Positions 58,993 to 64,000 of a stretch of 64,000 bases of DNA are shown in pieces. The stretch's first letter is position 1; each line of letters opens with the position of its first letter. Source of the DNA: Pyxicephalus adspersus (Eukaryota > Chordata > Amphibia > Anura > Pyxicephalidae); contig NC_092859.1 in NCBI RefSeq assembly GCF_032062135.1, positions 43,602,952 to 43,666,951 of the forward strand, read 5' to 3'. The position numbers and the translations under genes are program-made. The notes beneath the pieces are model-generated. The model ran no database searches, was not told the DNA's origin, and worked only from the letters and a program-made list of their open reading frames with translations.

Positions 58993-60187
58993 GTCTTTTA
59001 AAAAAAAATGTCTTTGCAAAAGTGCACAACTATAGGCAAGCACAGCAACATATATATCTTTTACCTGCCCAATTTGTGCTGCTCACAACTTGCTTTGTAA
59101 TCCAGCATATGTGCCATAAGCACTAATGTCGATATATATAATATTATAATATGTTAGAGGGTGGGGGTTGTCTTCAGAAAGGTTTGCTTTGCAAGTGGTT
59201 GTTTTAATTTTCATATGATGTTGTATCTTTATGCTACTTTAACCCTGGTATATTCATTGAACATTTATGGAAACTCTACTTCTTCGTCATACTTGATTTA
59301 TTTACTTAATTTTACGCACATTCCCACAAGCCTAATAAGTAACCCCACTACAGAAGCACTAATTTTCATTAACGACATTCCAGCCTCTTCTCTCCATCGT
59401 CATCTCCCATCTGTTCATTTTTTCCTCCGTTTCATCATAGAACACTCTTATTCCAAGCTCCTATTTCCTGCGATGTGAATACATATATATTGATTCATGC
59501 CGGAGCTATGACAGCAGAAAGCCAGTGCCCACAATAGCCTGGATGCCAAGGAGTCTGTGCCAGCAGATGGAATCCCAGCACCCCCAATGCTTGCATCTTG
59601 TTTACAATGTAATCTCCATAAATCGCTAGAAAGTTTTGGCATTCAAGAAGAAGTAATTAAGGATGGGCAATTTTTTTTCATGTGATTCACATTTCACACT
59701 TAATCAGAACGATCTGCAAACTTGCAGAATTTTTTTTTGCTAGGCAGCTGGGTTTTTTTTGCATTATAGGACAAAATCTGTCACGTATGGGGTGAGGAGG
59801 TTATTTTCATGAAAATATAAAAAGCCCTGACCCAACCTTTTTTACAATGAATAGAAAATTCCTGGAAATACATTTAGTATTACAATTGATTTTTTTAAAC
59901 AAGTGCAAAATAGAAAAGTATTTTCATGTAGCTGTAAAGATCATGCCTAGCTATAAAATATATTTTCACTGCACAGTTACTTGTACATTCCATCAGTGTT
60001 TCCCACTGTATGAAGAGTAACGCATGGCTTCATATCCATGAGCAATGAGCCTGTTCTGACAATGGTTTGTGCAATGGTTTACAGCTACAGATTTTTGTGC
60101 CAGTAAAAGTTAAACAATATTACTTATTTATCACTTTATAACATGCAGCTGCCAAATACTAAGTACAGCTTTGGCATATCATGTCAC
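58993..60187. other. No gene seen
   Basis: AT-rich unique DNA. A plus-strand 105-codon frame at 59161-59478 is hydrophobic and AT-driven and matches nothing I know. Confidence 0.4.
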
Positions 60188-60335
60188 CTGCTCCATGTGT
60201 AGTGTGTAGGGATGACATCGCCAACCGTAGATTCTTGTGGAGAATTGGCTTTGGACTCCCCTTCCACACTGACTTGGGGGTCTCTGGGAGTCTCTGTCGG
60301 CTGAGGAGGATCCAGGGCCTTCCCTATGTTGTACC
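60188..60335 (-). other. Candidate minus-strand coding exon, unassigned protein
   Basis: On the minus strand atatggcaccag ends in a CAG acceptor, 148 bases follow, and GAGCAG|GTGACA is a fair donor. One frame is open throughout and reads as a Pro/Thr/Glu/Ser-rich segment (ALDPPQPTETPRDPQVS.., ..ESTVGDVIPTHYTWSR) with protein-like composition, unlike most frames here. It begins next to the CR1 3' end at 60343. No family is recognised; it could be a cytoplasmic-tail or linker exon, or a coding relic. Confidence 0.3.
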
Positions 60336-60342
60336 CTGGTGC

Positions 60343-60720
60343 CATATAAACATAGAATAGTATCAACAGACACAGACCAAGTAGTCCATCAAGTCTGTCC
60401 CCAGTTTTTTTTTTTTCAACCTGTTCATGGATCTGCACTTTTCAAGCTTGTTTATATTAACTTAATGTTGACCTTCTCTTTAAATCTAGTGGGAGTTGGC
60501 TCCAAGCATCAATTACACGTGGTAAAAATGCTTTCTGAAATTTGCTGCAACATTTCCTCCTGCTAGTTTTGGGTCATGCCTCCATGTTCTTCATCTTCAG
60601 CTTAGCTAAATATACAACTTCTGTACCTTATTCATATCCCTAATGTATTTAGAAAGCTAAAACATGTCTATCTCTTGCCTTATTTGCTTCATACTGTATT
60701 AATTAGGCTCCTCCTGTCCC
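60343..60720 (-). mobile_element. CR1 LINE, 3' end of ORF2 and 3' UTR (degenerate)
   Basis: In reverse complement, the sequence ends gacttgatggactacttgg..ttctatgttt, the CR1 3' terminus. Upstream of it the broken frame shows NFRKHFF/Y then VIDAWSQLPLD, and before that LSKYIRDMNKVQKLY, equivalent to the conserved CR1 end (R.HFF.QRV...WN.LP). Stops and frameshifts show it is dead. The 5' continuation is at 61141-61345. Confidence 0.85.
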
Positions 60721-61140
60721 TCCTGATGGACCTAAGTGAGCTCCCCTGAACTGGACATACAGTAGTATAAGGCCTAGTACACACAGGTATATGTGCTGCC
60801 AATTACCAACACCAATCTATTTACTGAAACATTCAATATATCCACAACGATTGGAAATCCAAAAAAAAGGTTTCTTACAATTAGTCAGCAACTGAATTCC
60901 CTTCAGGGTCATTTCAGATTCCATTGTTTTATTGGATCCTAAATCATACTGGAATCAAAAATCCGTCCATGTGCCTATGACTCCAGGGTCAACATGGGGT
61001 AATGAGAACTGGCTTCCTCTTGCTAATCTACAGATACATTCTAGAATTCTATTATCTGTCTATATTGCTAGGTTACTATGGACTTTTTGTGCTTTAATGT
61101 TATGTTTTGTAAGTGTAGGCCCCTTAGTTGGATACAGGAT
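60721..61140. other. Segment between the two CR1 parts
   Basis: No CR1-like peptide is readable here. It contains gcctagtacacacaggtat near 60772, reminiscent of the TACACAC MITE ends, so it may be a decayed insertion into CR1; a matching right end is not evident. Alternatively it is unrecognisably diverged CR1 sequence. Confidence 0.35.
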
Positions 61141-61345
61141 TCTGACCTAGTCTGACATGATCTGCCCCCAACAAAGCCTTGCTGCTTTGGGTCCAGCATA
61201 TTGTGTGCTTTAAAAGGATCATTGATCCCTTTTTTAGAAGCAATTTCATTAATGTTACTCCAACAGATGTAAAACTCACTGGCCTGTAGTTACCAGAATC
61301 TTTTGTACTTCCATTGTTGAGGGTAGTTACAAAATTAGCTGTCCA
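61141..61345 (-). mobile_element. CR1 LINE reverse-transcriptase domain relic
   Basis: The minus strand encodes WTANFVTTLNN then SGNYRPVSFTSVGVTLMKLL, matching the CR1/L2-type motif W..ANV.PIFKKG..GNYRPVSLTSV..K. After a frameshift follows MLDPKQQGFVGGRSCQT, equivalent to the QHGFRKGRSC motif. This is the fingers/palm start of the reverse transcriptase. The catalytic YADD region is missing. Non-functional. Confidence 0.85.
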
Positions 61346-63508
61346 CCCCTAAGCCAAATAGATTTTTAAGCTTGGTCCCATTATCTTCACTTCTGGTGTA
61401 ATTGTCACATTACAAAGCAATAGGAAATATCTCCAAAATGTAGAAAATAAATCTTCTAAGAGAGTTGTTCCTTGGCTAAATTTCCTATTTTTCCTTCCAT
61501 CCCTGTCCCCATGTTATTTTATATTTTGGATTCCCTACTTTCATCTCTAGTGACAATGGCCAAGCCATTTTTATATTGTTGACAGACAGTAATGAAACCC
61601 TGGCTGAGATTCTAGTTGTGGGTTGCCCAATATATGTCCGCTGGTTACTACCTGGCCTGCCCATTTTGCTTTGCCCATAGAAATTTAGGCTCTGCCCCGA
61701 TTTATTAAAACTCCAGTGATTGGCAGGTCACACCCATCATTGGTAAGCTCCACTTAATCTAAAAATCCTTAACGTCCTGCTAAGATACTATACCTTCCTC
61801 AAAGACCATCTGCCAGGTTTTTTTTATTTATATAATAGCATTGACAAGAAAATTTATACTAAATGAGTTGTTGCTTGTACATTTACTGTAAACAAGAAGG
61901 AAGTAATGTAGGTGTTTACAATTTAATCAAGGTTAAACATAGTTTTAGAAATCAGATGTGATTGCACAGGCATGACAGCACGCTATTAGGTATTTCAGAA
62001 TGTTTATAGAGTCATAGCTGAGGGTTATTGTGTGGGTGAAAATGTCAGCTTTCCCGTTATATGAATAAGCAATTAATTCTAGCTTATCTGTAAATACATG
62101 GCGAAGCAGATTTGTGCGCTTGTCGGGGGGAAACGGAAAGTCACTGTAGGTGTGTGTGTAAGTTTTAATTATCTAAATACGGTGCTCAGGAAAGTAACTA
62201 TGGCTGCTGCAACACACATAAAAAATCAGATGGAATACAATTTCGCACTTTACGCAATACCAGACAAATACAAGATTGAAATACATGTATGCCTACCAAA
62301 TTGTTTTATTTATTTTTATTTGTTTTGTTTATCCAATCTTTTAATGCAGAAAATATATCAAAACCCTTGACAATTATGTAAGCTAGACAGTTCAGCCTGG
62401 TCCAAGACCTACCCTAGCCTGTGACTGGACAATGACGGAACAGCAGCACCCAGTAAGATTCACCAATCTGCCATTTGTTCCTGTAGACATGTTCACATCA
62501 TGTTTACCTTATCTGCACATCTTCACTTGATATTCACTAAATGGTTGAAATGAAAATTCTACTGGCTCAAATGCTCAATTATTGCAATTGATAATAAAAT
62601 GCAGTTGCTTATGGATAGTGTCCAACAAGTGCATTTAACACAATTTCTTACTAGTGCATACAAGTGCCCTGTCATGTTGATACAAGACTAGTTCTTCATC
62701 ATTGTAGTAGTTTTGATAGGGACTCCTCAACCCCGTCCTTTCCACACACACATACATATCTTGGTGCTCAGAGAAGGATGCTCAGCCCTTCCCTACCTCC
62801 CTAGTGAACTTGTCTTTTGAACTCTAACCAGTTCCCCATGCCCATGGGTTACCTGTAGAATAGACAAAGCAACATACAATTATTAAAAAAAATTATATAA
62901 AAAAATTTAGGTCTTTACTGGCACAGGAATCCCAAGAATGCCTCGGGGATTCTAACACTTTGATGCACTGGGGACTTTGGGAAGTTCTCAAGGAGGGGAC
63001 ATGGAAGTCCTCCTCCTGAAATCCAACAGAAAAGTATGGTGCCAGTCAGAATCAAGCATTTGTGCTCCCAAAGTAATCATCAATGTGAAGGTCATTTAAA
63101 CTGATAAAGGCTTGTGTACTGCTTGTCCCTTTGCCATGGGCATACCAGCTAATATGAATGATGGGCTGGTTATTTTTTAGGAAGGGTTTGGAAGCACACT
63201 TCTTTATTCAACCTAATAATTAAAAATAATGTAATCTTAGTTAAGAACAAATTAGGCACTATAGATAGCTTAGGCTGTCAAAATGCATTTTTTTGTAATT
63301 TCCCTGCTGTGGAGTGTCAGGCAATTGTCAAAAGGGCAACAGATTCAATTGTGAATTTGCCAGTGATTCCTTTATGAATATGCCAATAAATTAGTTTGAC
63401 CCTGGAGCACAAAGTAAGTTTTGAGTTGGCACACTTTTCAGACCTACTTCTCCTTAACTTCTCACATAATAACTGCCTATGTGGATATGATATTTGGAGA
63501 CAGCTAGA
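61346..63508. other. No gene confirmed
   Basis: Unique AT-rich DNA. The 90-codon plus-strand frame at 62098-62370 starts with ATG in a CpG-bearing stretch (MAKQICALVGGKRKVTV..) and ends in a hydrophobic AT-rich tail; I do not recognise it. Confidence 0.35.
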
Positions 63509-63516
63509 GGTTAGAT

Positions 63517-63854
63517 TAAGGGTCGACAAACTCCAGTAGTCCATTCCAACCTAACGCCCCCCCAGGTTGATCAGGCCTAATACTGGCCAGCAGGGGTCGG
63601 CAACCCGCGGCACCGGAGCCACATGCAGGCTCTTGAGCCTCCTTGTTATGCCTCCCTTCCCTATTTACTGCGGCCGGCGTTAACACTTCCCCCGCTGTGG
63701 TAGGGGGACAATGTATATGGAGGAGAGGGATTTCCCTTCAGGGGCGTTCCTAGTGGGGGAGCCATCCACGCGGGACTCGGGAAAGAGTTCGGCCTAGTGT
63801 GCCTTGTTGTCCTCCAAAAATTGCCTAATAGCCAAAAAAGTTTGCTGACCCCTG
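63517..63854 (+). mobile_element. hAT-type non-autonomous element with a duplicated left terminus (CAGGGGTCGGCAA family)
   Basis: It ends tttgctgacccctg (63854). Two left-type termini are present: taagggtcgacaaactcc at 63517 and caggggtcggcaacccgcgg at 63591. The flanks ggttagat (63509-63516) and agttagac (63855-63862) match at six of eight positions, favouring 63517 as the original left end. The interior is GC-rich (ggagccacatgcaggctct). It has no transposase. Confidence 0.8.
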
Positions 63855-64000
63855 AGTTAGACCATCATGCTGGACCTCTAGCTACAGTTCCATGAAACAT
63901 GTTTTCAGCCAGTAAAGTCAGAAGTCTGTTTGCTAATCTGCATAAAGGGCTGCTCATACTATGACTACTCTCTACCTTTGCCTTAGGGCAGCCAATTTGA
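63855..64000. other. No feature seen
   Basis: Short unique end of the window. Confidence 0.4.

Overview
The window looks like a stretch of an anuran (frog) nuclear genome, probably a neobatrachian. It is AT-rich and has no dense coding. It carries short degenerate repeats of kinds I associate with frog genomes: tRNA-headed SINEs with an L2-like 'gcgctatataaat' tail, CR1 non-LTR fragments, hAT non-autonomous elements (CAGTGTTTCTCAACC and CAGGGGTCGGCAA ends) and several families of foldback MITEs. I see no bacterial-type gene, operon, CRISPR array or virus-derived gene. The organism call is an inference from repeat style, not from a diagnostic gene.

Layout. From 1 to about 29.5 kb the DNA is mostly unique and intron-like, with one full SINE (2.15-2.48 kb), one tandem MITE pair (5.88-6.46 kb), one decayed hAT element (20.8-21.3 kb) and two (AT)n microsatellites. 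At 29.50-29.82 kb a GC- and CpG-rich block ends, on the minus strand, in a perfect splice donor (CAG|GTAAGG). I read it as the promoter and first non-coding exon of a minus-strand gene whose body would run leftward through the first 29 kb. A 53-bp minus-strand exon candidate at 18.43-18.49 kb has a well-placed start codon and donor. I could not identify the gene. Smaller GC- or CpG-retaining blocks at about 8.6, 9.4, 13.3, 23.1 and 25.2-26.1 kb are candidate regulatory elements.

From 30 kb to the end the DNA is repeat-rich and intergenic or intronic. It holds three related foldback MITEs within 2.8 kb (33.3-36.0 kb), a minus-strand SINE (37.7-37.9 kb), MITEs with 3-bp TTA/TAA target duplications (38.8, 44.0 and 58.7 kb), hAT elements (30.2, 45.9, 56.1 and 63.5 kb), L2-tail fragments (44.6, 53.3 and 56.9 kb), a 43-bp minisatellite with an inverted terminal unit (50.4-50.9 kb), a second minisatellite of roughly 32-bp units (52.1-52.9 kb), and a CR1 reverse-transcriptase relic with its 3' end (60.34-61.35 kb, minus). 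Next to the CR1 3' end, at 60.19-60.34 kb, a minus-strand open segment has exon-like borders and protein-like composition.

The most notable observations are the minisatellite whose unit matches the inside of the local hAT MITE, the 43-bp minisatellite that alternates as 86-bp dimers and folds back on itself, the two MITEs abutting across one shared TAA, and the probable first exon. Most long open reading frames in the window are chance openings, many inside CpG-rich palindromic MITEs that lack stops on both strands.
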